Shown: positions 12,786-24,925, counted from the stretch's first letter. The stretch: 64,000 nucleotides of DNA from Castor canadensis (GCF_047511655.1 NC_133394.1:56452501-56516500); one strand, 5' to 3'. Numbers and translations are program-made. Notes: generated by a model not told the origin, from the letters alone.

Positions 12786-13325
12786 AGTAAAACTTTTTTT
12801 TAATGCCCACATTTCATGATTCTTTAGAAAATGAGAAAAATTAAATGGCACCCTAATCTTATCACCACAAAACATTCAAGAAGGAGTGATGATGAAAATA
12901 AATGTATAGCAAGTATACGTTGCAATGATAACCATTCTTTCAAAGGGTCTTCACTGTGGTCAAGTAAATGCTAAAGGTTAAGTATATAGCAGTGAACTTA
13001 GTTAACAGAGATAAATGGTCCCTGTAATATGGGAATTAAACTTGATGTAGAGAGACAAATAATAGCCAAGCAAACAAACATATCTCCAGTGCAAATGTAA
13101 AATGAATATGAGTGAGCCAAGCAGAAACATTGGAAAAACAACTATATCAGGTGGAGAACTCAACATTCATTAAGCAGGAGAGGGTTTGGCAACTCTGAGC
13201 AAACCTAATGGAACATGAAGAAGAGATGGTAGACTGGCATAAGAAAAGTTTAGAACAATAGGAAAGAGCCAGATCATGCGTGGAAAGAGGCAACTTATGC
13301 CGGGAAGCCACTCAAAGTTTAGGTT
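12786..13325. other. Non-coding, nothing recognised
   Basis: AT-rich sequence between duplication copy 1 and the short L1. No gene seen. Confidence 0.55.
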
Positions 13326-13340
13326 TAAAAAGGGAAGTGA
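13326..13340 (+). repeat. Target-site duplication, left (short L1)
   Basis: taaaaagggaagtga, identical to 15001-15015. Confidence 0.9.
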
Positions 13341-15000
13341 GGGAGATCTCAAAGATGGCGACTAGAGTACAGAAGCAGACAGTGTGAGCTCTGTGATTCC
13401 AAAACACAGAGACGCTGAGACACTGGAGCCACACTTGGCGGAAATAAAGCAGCAAGGAAAATCAAAACTTTGACACCCTGAGCCCCTAGCCCATGGAAAG
13501 CTTCTCCATGCCACGTTACACTGAGGAAACAGGAGGGCTCCCACACCGCCAGACGCCAGCTCCAAACCTCTTGGGAGACATTCAGCAGACCAACAGGTGA
13601 GCACCAAGTGACACACAGTATTCCCCCAGCCACGCCTGGGATAAACCAGCATAGCCCCCTGGGCAGACTGACGCTCCCACCCCCCACACCCCCACTCCCC
13701 CCTCACTCCCGACCCCCCTACCCCACCCCCACCCCCCACATAAAAAAAACCTGAATAAATGAGGAACTGAAAACTAACACACAGCAGAGGGGTGGAGTTG
13801 CTGAAAATGCACTGAGGGAAGAAGCAAGGCGCTGATCCCCACATGAACTTTCAGTAAACAAAGGCTGGAAAGGCAGAAGGGCCAACAGCGGGCGGGTGAT
13901 AAGCCTTTGCCTGAAATAGGGCAGGTAGCAGTCCACAAGCTCATCTCCTGAACCAGTGAGCAACATCCAAAGTCAAAAATGACGCTGCAAAATTGAAAAA
14001 CAATCAGCAAACCATCACAACACACTGACAGCAGGGGGCCGGCTGATGGATCACTGACTTTGCCCCAGAGAAAGGGGGTGAGGCAAAGAAACAGCCCCCA
14101 GTAATCAAGGAGAGTGAAAACCCAACTCCAAAGCAGGACAGCTGGTGGACTACAGAGCTGATTCTGGAATCTGAGGATAACATACAAACTTAAACTGCCA
14201 CACTTCACTGAGGGAGGAGCTGACCAAGCAGCTGCCTCTGAAAGACAGAAGAAAAAAAACAAAACACTACCCAACCACCTGGAGAGACTATGACAGAGCT
14301 TCTGCTTAAATGCCAACACCAGGACTGGCTGCTGGAGGAGTAACACCAGAACTTAAACTAAGACTGAAATTCTATTGTTCCTGAAGCTGGAATTTTTGTT
14401 TGTCTTTTTGTTCTATTTCTTGTTTGTGTTTGTTTGTTCACAATTCACAATAGCCAAGTTATGGAAACAGCCAAGATGCCCCACTACTGACGAATGGATT
14501 AAGAAAATGTGGTATTTATACACAATGCAATTTTACTCAGCCATGAAGAAGAATGAAATCTTAACATTTGCAAGTAAATGGATGGAACTTGAGAACATCA
14601 TCCTAAGGGAGGTTAGCCAGGCTCAGAAGACCAAAAATTGTATGTTCTCCCTCATATGTGGACTTTAGATCTAGGGCAAAGGCAGTAATGTTGTTGGACT
14701 TGGGTCACACGTTAAGGGGAGAGCACATATGGGAGGAATGGGAATAGGTAGGAAACCCATAACTTGAAAGTGTTTGATGCTCCACTGCAGAGGAGCTAAT
14801 ACAGTAACCTTAAAATGACAAAGGTCAATATGGGAAAGTGACTGGGAAGTAGTGAAGAGGTCAGGTAGAGAAGAATCAATTCGGGTTGTAATACACTTGT
14901 GCATGGAAGCAATGCTAGGAATCTCTGTATAGCTATCCTTACCTCAACAACAAAGATGCTTTGTCTTTCTTAAAAAACAAATAAATAAATTTTAAAGAAA
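13341..15000 (+). mobile_element. Internally deleted L1 (5'UTR joined to ORF2 end), perfect TSD
   Basis: The element begins gggagatctcaaagatggcg, an L1-type 5' end with an AAGATGGC (YY1-like) word. It shares its 5' GC-rich region with the full-length L1 at 26306. Near 14440 it jumps from T-rich 5' sequence straight into the ORF2 tail (AKLWKQPRCPTTDEWIKK, ending SLICGL and a stop), followed by the same 3'UTR and an A-rich end. Almost all of ORF1 and ORF2 are absent. It is flanked by identical 15-bp repeats (taaaaagggaagtga). Confidence 0.88.
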
Positions 15001-15015
15001 TAAAAAGGGAAGTGA
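15001..15015 (+). repeat. Target-site duplication, right (short L1)
   Basis: taaaaagggaagtga, identical to 13326-13340, directly after the A-rich L1 tail. Confidence 0.9.
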
Positions 15016-15694
15016 ACGTGATTGTGATTGACACTTTTAGAAGATCATTCCCGCTGCAGTGTGGTAGTTAACTGGAGTGGAAGGATGACAGACAACAAAA
15101 ATGTGCTATATACTTCACAAAAGCTAAAAGGAAAGCTTTTGAATGTTTTCATTGCAAAGAAAGGATATATGCTCTAATTTGAGCATCACCCAATAGACAC
15201 ATGTATCAAAAGGTTTCCCCTTCCTGCCCCCCCCACAGTATGAATGTGTAGGACCAGACCCTGTTCTCAGGGTGTGCCCAAGTCACTTTAACCACAAAAT
15301 GCCATTGTCCTCAGGATAAGGCCACTGGCGCTCCACAAAGACTCAGGAGCCGGGAGTAGGATGCCTGGTCTTGGTTGCATTTGCACAGGGTCACACAGGC
15401 TCTTTCTAATGGCCTGCCTGTTTTTAAATTGCATTGCAGTTTCTTTCTTTATCAAGAAAAAAAAAAGGAAAATTGTTCAGTTTAACTTATTTGCACAAAT
15501 GCAGAAAACATATTCCAGCTAAACTATGAAAAAACCACATCACGTGGTGTCCCCTGAAACATACACAATCTTCATGTGAAGAAATAAAGAAAACTGATTT
15601 TATGCAGGTGTCATCTAGCTTTAAAAAAACAGAAGACAATTCAATAAATAAAACTGAGCAACTTAGATACAAGAACATGCAAAACCCACAGTTA
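15016..15694. other. Non-coding, nothing recognised
   Basis: Contains a C-rich patch (15220) and an A tract (15457). A 63-codon minus-strand frame at 15678-15487 is not recognisable. Confidence 0.5.
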
Positions 15695-15900
15695 GTAGGT
15701 GAAAGAAATAATAAAGATCAGGGCAGAAATTAATTAAATGGAGCCTCAAAATACAAATAATAAATGAAACAAAAAGATGGTTCTTTTAAAAGATCAGCAA
15801 GATTGACAAACTCTTAACCAAATTAACCAGAAGAAAGAGGGAGAGGACTCAGAGGGAGAGGACTCAAATTCATAAAATTAGAGAAGATGGAGGGGAAGCA
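15695..15900 (+). mobile_element. L1 ORF2 fragment
   Basis: The stretch resembles the L1 ORF2 segment between endonuclease and reverse transcriptase (gggcagaaattaattaaatg, then atgaaacaaaaagatggttc and ttaaccaaattaaccagaag). It corresponds to about 29580-29710 of the larger L1. It abuts the GOLGA2 pseudogene. Confidence 0.7.
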
Positions 15901-15939
15901 GGTGAGCAGGTGATGCCTGGAGGATGAGAGGGGATAAGC

Positions 15940-18170
15940 CATGTGAGGACAGGAGATCCAGGACAGGACAACACGTCTTTGAAGAATGGAGGGCAGGAGG
16001 AATGGAAGGTGTACCACCAGAAAAGTGTCACCTCATCTCACAGATATGACCAAGACTATCTACAATCAAGAGCCTGCAATAACTTTCTTAACAGCTCAAT
16101 GGTCTTGTATCTGAGTCTATACCCTGCATCCAAAGGGAAGGCCTCACCTTTTGTACTACCAGAAGGATCTGGAAAGCCTGTGCCAAGAGTTAGCAATAGC
16201 CCAGGACTCCAGCTATCTAACAAACAAATAACTGAGTAGCGAGATCGAGGAATTGAAACAGCAGAATCAAGACACTTTGGGTTAACGGGAAAAAGAGAAG
16301 GAATGCAGCAGAAGTTGGTTGATGAGCAGAAGCTCTGCAGAACCAACTGCAGATTAACATTCAGACCATAGGGATTTTGGTGCCTGAGAAAACAGACCTG
16401 CAACACATCTGCAGGCAGCCAGGCAGAAAGTAGGGGACTCTGAGGCTCTTGCCAGCCACCTCCAGTCTGTGCAGCAATGTGTGAGAGAGCAGGAGCTGAG
16501 TGTGTCTGTTGTCTACACACAGAAAAAGCAGGCAGAGAGGTACAGTAAGGAGCTAACTAAAGAGACACATGCCCCAAAAAGCAGGAACTGTACTAGAACC
16601 AGGAACACAATGAGTACCTGAAGGAACAGAAGTCAGGACTGGAGAGGCTTCAAGTGGTACTGACCAAGAAAGTGGCCTTGTGGCTCACCATGGAGTGGCT
16701 GCAGAAGAAGTTGGAGATGTCTGAGCTCCTGCTGCTACAGTTCTCCAGCAGATCTGAAGCCACTGAGAGTAACCAGCAATTACAGCAGGCCATGGAGGTA
16801 CAGCCACAGCTGGAGACACGTGGGGAAACTGACAAGGTGCTGAAACAGCTACAGTTGGAGAGCAAGTGGTACAAGACGACTCTGGGATGAGAGAGGGTGT
16901 GTGTCAGCAGAAGAGGCAGCACGAGTTGGAATAGATGTGCACCATGAAGTCCTAGAAGGAGCATTGCATGTGTCAAGCATCCTAGCTGGACAACAAGTTG
17001 ACTGAACTGAGAGCCAACAGGTGGAAGACTACAAGAAGATTCCAGAGAGTACGGAGAAGGATTGCACCACCATCAGCCCTGTGTTCCTACAGAACCACGA
17101 GCTCAAGGGGCAGCTGTCTGAGCTGCAGGATGGCTTCTTCAGGCTTACCAGTGACAACATGGAGCTCACACTGTAGTCACAGCAGCACATTAAGGAGGTG
17201 GGCCAGTTGCAGGACACACTGGCAAAGCTGAAGTAGATGGTGGAGCTGAAGAGCCAAGAGGCTCAGGGTCTGCAGAAGCAGCAAGACCAGTGCCTGGCCC
17301 ACCTGCAGCAGCACGTGGCGGCCTGTGGACAGATGAGCTGACCTTGGAGGAGGCACTGCACCATCAGCTACTGATGCAGACCCAGCTCCTGGACCAGCTG
17401 CAGTATGATGAGGTACAAATCAAGATGATGACCCAAATGTCCTCCAGGAGTTGCAGGAGAACCAGAAGTGGCTGGAAGCCACCAGCATGCAGAACCAGCA
17501 GCTGCAGGCCCAGCTGAGCCTCCTGGCTATCCCTGGGGAAAGAGATGGAGAAGCTCCTGGGTCCAATTCATGATCACATTGGACCTAGAAAGCAGAGCAG
17601 CTATGGTGGCATTTTGAGGTGCTGTTCTAGCATATGCAGAGGAAGAGTGGGCCTGGGCTGTGTGGACAGCTGAGGACCAGAAGGCAAGCTGTGGATGTCT
17701 GGTTCACCTGGCAGCCCTGGTCACTGGAAGCAGGAGTGATTTTGTGTGTGTGTAGAGCTGCCAGGCCATACAGGAGAAACTGCAAAGATGCTTCCTGGAG
17801 GTTATGCAGGAGAAGCTGGATTTCAGGGCACTGTTGAAGGAGCTGCAACATCCCTATGTCCAGCTCTCCAGAGAGATGAACACCATCGCAGAGTCCATTG
17901 CCCTCTAAAAAATCAGATGGAGTACTGAAGGCTCAACACTTAAATGAGGAGTACACTAGCTGGCCCAGAGCAAGGCAGAGATGAAGACAGAGCTGCAGGA
18001 GCCTGTGTTGTGGCTAGTGGGTAAGCCCAGTCAGAGGCAGGACAAGTTCCTTGTAACCTCCCAGACTTTGCTAGTGAAAGACTATGACCTCACCTGGACT
18101 GTAAGCCCATTTGTCCTAAGAGCTATGACAATTCTGCTCAGTTGGCCTGCCTCAGAGTGCCTCTGAGTAA
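15940..18170 (+). pseudogene. GOLGA2: GOLGA2 (GM130) processed pseudogene
   Basis: The sequence matches the cis-Golgi coiled-coil tether GM130 over most of its coding length without introns, so it is a retrocopy. In order: TKTIYNQEPAITFLTAQWSC-like start; LESLCQELAIAQDSSYLTNK (about 16150); an [15 protein letters not shown] equivalent (about 16350); LQKKLEMSELLLLQFSSRSE and SNQQLQQAMEVQPQLETRGE (16690-16830); an ELKGQLSELQDGFFRLTSDN equivalent (about 17110); [17 protein letters not shown] (about 17250); QLLMQTQLLDQLQYDE (17360); LQAQLSLLAIPGE (17505); EKLQRCFLEVMQEKLDF and YVQLSREMNTIAESIAL (17780-17910); and KAEMKTELQEPVLWLVG (17975-18020). Many stops and frameshifts disable it. Both ends are estimates, and no TSD or poly(A) tail was found. 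Confidence 0.88.
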
Positions 18171-18469
18171 GGGAGGGGAATAAGCCTTTGCTCCTTCAGA
18201 GAAGGCAAACTGCTTGGTAACTATGAGTATGTAAAACTCCTAGAATTCATAAAACTCAACCATAAAGAAATGAGTCAAATTGTATAAAATGAAAAACAGT
18301 TACAAGATCCATTATTCTGCAAATGCAGTCATAGACACATAACTTGAGCATCCCAAATATTCCAAGTACAGCTAGCCACACCTGTCAATATGACTCACAG
18401 GAGATTTAAACTCCAACAACAACAACAAAATAAGAATAGCCAATTATAATAGCACAAAATTGACCTAAC

Positions 18470-18795
18470 TAGGTGCAATGATTAACTTGTCAATTTGACT
18501 AGGTCAACTCTTGCACAGATATTTGGTTAAACATTATTCAAGACCTGTCTGTGAGAGTGTTTCAGAATGAGATGAACATATGGCCCAGTAAAGCATATTG
18601 CCCTCCCCTATGGAGGCAGATTTCCTCCAACCTATAGGAGGCCTAAATAGAACAGAAGTCAAGGTAAGTAAGAATTTGCTCTCTCTACTGTCTGTTTTCC
18701 AACTGGAACATCAGCCTTCTGGGCTTGAAGTGGAACTTACGCCACCAGATCTCTTGCATCTTAGGCCTTCAGACACAGACTGAAACTACAAGTAG
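18470..18795 (+). repeat. Old interspersed repeat, probably LTR-type
   Basis: gattaacttgtcaatttgac, then agatatttggttaaacatta and gagtgtttcagaatgagatg, is a wording I know from a common mammalian repeat. It ends with ccttcagacacagactgaaa. I cannot name the family with certainty. Confidence 0.5.
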
Positions 18796-20091
18796 TGAAA
18801 AACAAGTAAGATATCACTTTCCATTCACAATGACACTTCCCTTAAAAGCTGATATTGTACCTACCAACAACAAAGAGGCTTCTTTAGTGAAAGGGACAAA
18901 TATATGTGTGATCAAAACTTAAATAACTTTTAAGACTAATGAGGTTTTTAAAAGCTATTTAAAGCATTTTCAAAAAACTCAACTAGTTAAATTGAGACCA
19001 TATTTGAGGAGATGGCAAAGTCTGAAAGTGAAATCAAAGTGAGATGACACATCTGCAGTTTTCATTTGCTTTTTTTTCCTTTCATTCATTTGTTGAATAT
19101 TTATTGCATTTTGATCCTTTGCTAGTCTATACGCTACCCTGCTCACTTGTTCTAACTTTAGCTTTTGTAAGGGTAGCAGACTAGGATTTCAGGCTTAATT
19201 AGGAAAAGCTCGAAGCCAAAATGGAAAGTCTGTCCTCTTTACCTCTTCCTTTGTGATGCCTACAGGTATTTACTGAACAGGGCCAGATGTCTTCTCTTCA
19301 TTTCTGAGGAAGGCACTTAAAGTTTATTCAAGCTTGAAGGGGTAGACTATGTGCCTGTATTTTCTCTTTATGTCAGTGATAGTACCTTTACATGCTTTAA
19401 CTAATAGGGCATTTATTAGTTTTAAATTCTATTGCAATTTCTCTAAAGCCCAACGATTAGGAACATTGAGCCTCCCAGAAATAGTTAAAAGGACTGAGAA
19501 AGAAATCCCTGGAAAAAGATAAGGGATTTCTTTAGAAACAGCACTAGAGTATTGTATAGTTCTCACTTGTTAATTGGAAAAAAATTATAAAATTCCATGG
19601 AGAAAGAATTATTTCTGACTAAGAGCTTTATAAAAAGGCATTTGCATATTTTCTATTTTGTTGCAAGTAATGGAATACATACCTCATGAAGAATGAACAT
19701 TTGGGACTGAAACACTCGTATGTGCATGTCTGGATTGTACTAAAATTCTTTCAGAATACGAAGTGAACTGGTAAAGAATGTCAAATATTAAACCCATTGT
19801 GAAAAAGGATCTCTGAGCTCTTTAGCATGCATTGGGGGAAGATGACAGAGAAGATCTGGCTTAGGCTTAGGCTTAGGCTTAGACTAATGGAAAGAACCAG
19901 TTCTATGTCCAATTCTAGATTTCCCATTAGGAAATGTTAGTGCATGTAAGTTCAAAGTCCTTTTAATATGCTGAGTATTAAAGTCTCCTCACAGCTACAC
20001 TGTGAAATGTAGCTATCGACAGCATCCATATTATGATTTTAAAGTAGAAAATGTATCTGAGAAATTCCCTCCACTCTGACTAAAGATTTAC
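18796..20091. other. Non-coding, nothing recognised apart from the hexamer repeat
   Basis: AT-rich. No frame or repeat family that I can support besides the (GGCTTA)4 run. Confidence 0.5.
19858..19881 (+). repeat. Hexamer repeat (GGCTTA)4
   Basis: Four perfect ggctta units; equivalent to TTAGGC. Confidence 0.9.
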
Positions 20092-20254
20092 TTTTTTTTT
20101 TTTCAGTGCTGGGGATTGAACCCAAAGCCTTACATAAGCATTCTACCATTTCAGCCACCACCACCCCCAACCCTTTCATTTTTATTTTGGGTTTGAGAGA
20201 GGATCTCACTAACTTTGCCTGCATTAGCCCACACGGACAATCCTCCTGACTCTA
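20092..20254 (-). repeat. Composite SINE, minus strand, at duplication edge
   Basis: The T tract, cagtgctggggattgaaccc and caatcctcctgactctaa follow the composite SINE reversed. It ends where duplication copy 2 begins. Confidence 0.85.
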
Positions 20255-21232
20255 AATGATCTTATGTATGTGTAATGATAATGACTTTTAAATTAATACA
20301 GTGTTCTCTAGTAATAGCATCATACATTGTTAAATATGGAGCAAACTGGGTTTACAGTATTTACTTATTAAGGAGATCAGCAACATCCAAAGAAATAATT
20401 CACCTGAGATCATAAGTTCGTTAGGCCTGAAATCCTCGTCTGCTACCCTTCGCAACCTCTCATCTGAGCAGTTTGTGGCTGACTTCATATCACACACATA
20501 TCTTTCCACATGTGTATACACTTATGCCTATCTTCACAGGCATATATAAGCGTGTGCATTAGTAGTTTGCTAATAATATTTTTGGAATGTAATTTTTTAG
20601 AGGAGACAAAAGCATTTATTAAGTGCCTATTTTAAGAATGATAAATATCATCACAATTTAATCCTCACAACATTCCTGTGAGTTTAGATTGCATTATTCA
20701 CATTAATTGAAAAGAAAACTGACTCAGAGTAATTAATTAAAATTTGGAATTTGTGCACCTGAATCCAAAATTCAGGCATTTTTCTCCCACCTGCCTCTAT
20801 GGGGGGGTAGGTGACCGTAGGTGGTGGTATTCTTTTTTCTGTATCTCTTGCTTGCTGTATTATTATAACTTTACTAAGTAAAACCTCCCCTATAAGAGTA
20901 AGTATTGTTTTTGATAAGCTTTTAAACTTTTATTTTCTGAAAAGTTGATGGTCATGCCTCATCTTTGCTAAGTTTCATATGCCCATAACAGTGGCGATTT
21001 TTAAAAAATCAATTGTGCGCTTTCAATAAACATTTTGAACAGTGAGATTTATGGCCTCAAACATGCAACATATAATCAGTCACATTCTCCTCTTGACTTA
21101 CAATTTGAGTTTTTTTTTTCAGGGGAATATGTGACTGGAAGCAAATGTATTCTTCTTCCAAAATCGAATCACATTTTCCTACAAAAGCACTTACAGTTTT
21201 CATAAGATTGTCAGAGATGCTTCTCTGTCTCT

Positions 21233-21310
21233 CTTTTTTTTTGGCAGTACTGGAATTTGAATTTAGGGTCTCAGGCATGTGGTCTACCACTTGAACCACA
21301 TCCCCAGCCC
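21233..21310 (-). repeat. tRNA-derived SINE, minus strand
   Basis: The T tract is followed by ggtctaccacttgaaccaca and tccccagccc. It is present only in duplication copy 2. Confidence 0.88.
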
Positions 21311-21354
21311 AATGTCAAAGTTTTGATACAGTAATAGTTAAGAAATATTTCCTT

Positions 21355-21594
21355 GGCCAGGTACCTGTGGTCCACACCTGTAATCTTAGCTACTCAGGAG
21401 GCAGAGATCAGGAGGATCATGGGTAGAGATCATGGGTAGCCTGAACAAAAAGTGAGTCCCTAGCTCAAAAATACCCCCCCCACACACACAGACTGCTGAA
21501 ATGGCTCAAGTGGTATGAAGCCTGCCTAGCAAGCATGAGGCCTTAATTCAAACCCTAGTACCACCAGAAACAAAAAAAGAAACAACAAAAACAG
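21355..21594 (+). repeat. Composite SINE
   Basis: ccacacctgtaatcttagct leads to the tRNA-like ggctcaagtggtatgaagcc. Similar flanks (gaaatatttcctt and gaaaatatttctttc) form an imperfect TSD. It is present only in copy 2. Confidence 0.88.
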
Positions 21595-21784
21595 AAAATA
21601 TTTCTTTCAATGTCACAGGGTATTTTTAGATAGTTTGCCAGGAAAGGAATGTTAAATTATAAGGGGTTTCTACCTGCTCATACATAACTTTTGTATTCTG
21701 AAATTGAGTTAAAAGGAGCAGTTGAAAATCAGTTTTATTTTTTTCCTTCTTTTAATTGCCAGTTTTTTTTTTTTTTTTTTGCAT

Positions 21785-21906
21785 TTAGAAACTTAAGTGC
21801 AAGTGAAGGAACCATAAATTGGGAAAGTCAATGCTACCAACAGTTAAAATCTGTGGCTGTGAACGACATTCAAAAAGATGTTCACAAAAAATCACAGATT
21901 CAGTAC
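21785..21906 (+). pseudogene. BLTP1: BLTP1-like exon remnant, second copy
   Basis: The frame reads NLSASEGTINWESQCYQQLK then SVAVNDIQKDVHKK. It closely follows the BLTP1 segment containing LGASEGTINQEIQRYQQLES and AVNDIQRDVRKK as I recall it. It is preceded by a long T tract and an acceptor-like TTTAG. It lacks a clear donor, and the upstream exon is missing on this copy, so it is a fragment. Confidence 0.8.
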
Positions 21907-22104
21907 GTGAGTGAGTTTGTGGGAAAATGTTCATTTGAGAGTTTATGTTTTGCTTCATGAAACTTATCATCAATGATGTTTATTCTTTCTTTTTCCTTTC
22001 ACTGTTGGTGAAAATACCACTTGATTTGTATATATCGGATTACCACCTACCAGGCACTTATTTAAAGTACTTTACATTTGGTCATTCTTGTTCTCTCTCC
22101 CTCT

Positions 22105-22310
22105 AGGGATGACCCCCTTTCAACCTATTAAAAGTATGTTCCTTTTCTAATAAACTTTACTATCACTTTCACTACATTTACACCTTGCCTGAATTCTTCT
22201 CCTACCAGAAAGAAGGACTGAGGTAGATGGCTGCGCTGACATTCTAGCAACACTTCTGGTTGATTTTCTGATAACACTTTTGGTTGACTTTCCAGTAACA
22301 TTTTAAAAAA
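22105..22310 (+). repeat. Possible retroviral-type LTR fragment
   Basis: This segment is absent from the twin duplication copy. It contains aataaactttactatcactt and ttgcctgaattctt, the look of an R/U5 region of an endogenous retroviral LTR, and ends near ccagtaaca. No partner LTR or coding region is nearby. Classification is tentative. Confidence 0.4.
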
Positions 22311-24925
22311 TAAATAAAATACTTTGCATTTAACATTTACATTTAACAACCCATTAAGTCTTCACAAAATCCTTTTATTATTTTTCCCATTTTATAAATG
22401 AGAAATTGATCTATTGAACTGTAGATCAAGTTTAATATACAAGTCAATTTGTTCAATGAACAAGTAGAATTTGAAATTAGAAACAGTATAACTATTTCTA
22501 ATTCCAAACAATACTGAGTCTTTCTACATGAACATAGACTAGCTCTCCATTTATTAATTTCCTTCATTTCTTTCATTATATTTTTACAATTTTCCTCATA
22601 TAGATCTTGTACTTTTTTATATTTGTGACTTGTTTGAAATTATTGTTCCAATCGTGGTGGCAGTGCAGTGTTTTGAATGACTTCTTCTTTCTATCTCTCA
22701 GACTTGCCATCTGCTGACTCTAGTTATATTCATACTCCTCCCTATCTTTGCTCAGTTCTCTCTTAGTGGCTCTTTTGCTCCTTTCTGTAGCACAGTTTGT
22801 ATTTTGGGCCTCTGAGTCTATCAACAATACCAATGTATGGTAAATCTCTTTCTCTATAATGGCAAATTCTAATCTTTCTTCCCTAAGGCCCATATTCCTA
22901 CCCAATTCTCTTCAGATTACCCACAAGTAAATAAATACAATTAGATACTTGGGCAAATCAGTGACCTTACTCCATATGGATCTATAAATAGGATTTATAA
23001 ATTGTGCAATGATCTAATGTTTAGTATTTACAGATGACATGAGGCTTGCAAAAGGCAACTAAACCTCACTAAGATTTTAGAGTGATAATTCTTGCCATGG
23101 TGTTGGGTGGATGTGGGTAAGACACTACTTTCAGGTGTTGGGATGAAGGAAAGGATGTATTCAGGTCAATTAGGATAACTTTTAAGGCTACCCACATTCC
23201 TCTAATATCAGACTATTCTAAAAGGATGATATTTTAAGCATACTTATTAGCTCACCTTGAGAAATTGAGAGTACTTTTTTGTCACAAGAGTTTCTATGTT
23301 TTCTATAACGAACTTGATTTTATGTCACTATTTTGGGGAATTCACTTTTTTTTTGCATAGTTTGGACTGATTTTGGTAGAAAAATATGTTTTTATACTTT
23401 AAAATATAAGAGTTTTCCTGGAACCTTTTGAACCATTTAACTATTTATGTTGTGAGATTATTAATATATTATCTTTTGATTAGCATTTAAAAAACACATA
23501 TAGCAATTTAGATAATGGAAAAAGTCCCAGCATTAGGTGATTTTAAAACATTAATCTGTAAATGTATAGTCAATTCACATGAATTAATAATTATCATAAA
23601 AAGTAATTTTTGTAAATTTGGGAATTTTAGTAAATTTTGAAAACCAAATTATTATGTTTCCAATATACTCCTATTATGCTTAACAAACATTTGTAGAATT
23701 ATAATTATACAAAATGACTAACACTTTTATAGCAGTGAATAAATAAATAGCTGTGTAACAAAAATATGAACATTCTTTTGGAAATACAAGGTCATTTCTT
23801 CATTTTAGATATTTTATCCTGTTTAAAACTCTGTATGACTTATAATTTAGTAAAAATATTTTTTGAGAAATACAACTTGTAGTGTTTTTGGAATGATACA
23901 TCAAATGTGTTTGAATTGTATGGTATGGGTGGGTATTTGTAAGGATTCCTTGCAATAACTGCACTTCAACATAATACACAGCAACCGCAAAGGCCTCAGG
24001 GTAGTGATAGGGGAGAAAAATATGATGGTATGCAGGTGCTTTGTTGGGTAAGTTGAAATTAAAATATTAATTGAATTTCAGATCTTGACTTAACATAACT
24101 TAGTAGCATTAGAACTATGTTTGCTTGATAAAATATATATTTGTTTGTGTTTGAATCATAGGTTAATAATTTATTTCATAAAGATATGTCACAAATATTA
24201 CATAGGATAAACTCATAGTAACATTTTTTATTGTTGTGAATTCAAATATAATTGGACATTCTGTATCTTTATTTGCTAAATCAGGTAACATAATTAGAAT
24301 TCATACTTTTAGAATGGCTGTGTATTCTGATGGCTAATTTTATTAATCAGATGATACTTTTTCATTCAGAAAATTCCTCAGTTGCCTACATTTTCCAAGT
24401 GGCTAAGTAGCATTTTTAGGTGCAAATGTCTCTGTGATAAAAAAAAATGGATGTTCTCAAATAAAGGGGTACAGAACTTTGCTTTCAACATACTTTTAAA
24501 TTTCAAAAGAAAAACCCTGGAGAGTCTATATCTCCTTCAATGTGTTTTCTGTGATCATATACACCAAAAAAAAAAAAAAAAACTATACATGCTTTGTGGC
24601 CCAAATTCTGAATTGTTCCAAATATTAAGGATACTAGTTCTTATTCTTATAATAACAACTGGACTACTCAAATCTGTGACTTTACTTCAACAAACAGCAT
24701 TGTTATAACTTTGCATTATTTTACTGCTTGTTAAAGTATTTTTTCTTCATGGTTCCCTTGATAAATATATAGAATCATTTTTAAATTTTTCTTAGAATAA
24801 AGGAATTTTACCATTTGTATGGTAATAACTAAGTGCAAGGAATATTAACCCATACTGCCCATATTTATACCTGACGTTATAACTTGTAAACTGCGTGAAC
24901 TTGGGCAATTTTCTTAAACTTGCTT

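Larger units (their letters stand above)
20255..22640 (+). repeat. Segmental duplication, copy 2 (BLTP1-like intron and exon)
   Basis: This is the twin of 11000-12720, collinear and in the same orientation, about 9.2 kb away. It is longer because of SINEs at 21233-21310 and 21355-21594 and an extra segment near 22105-22310. Its left edge touches a minus-strand SINE ending at about 20254 and resumes inside the equivalent of the 11006 splice donor (atgatcttatgtatgtgtaat). Confidence 0.85.

Noticed and set aside
13362-13844. 160-codon minus-strand frame with a glycine run
   Set aside because: It is also antisense to the L1 5'UTR; the glycine run comes from a C-rich tract.
13774-14346. 190-codon minus-strand open frame
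   Set aside because: It is antisense to the 5'UTR of the short L1, which is GC-rich and so poor in stops; no domain is visible.
24382-24708. 108-codon plus-strand frame
   Set aside because: It spans two long A runs (lysine runs) in AT-rich DNA and has no recognisable features.
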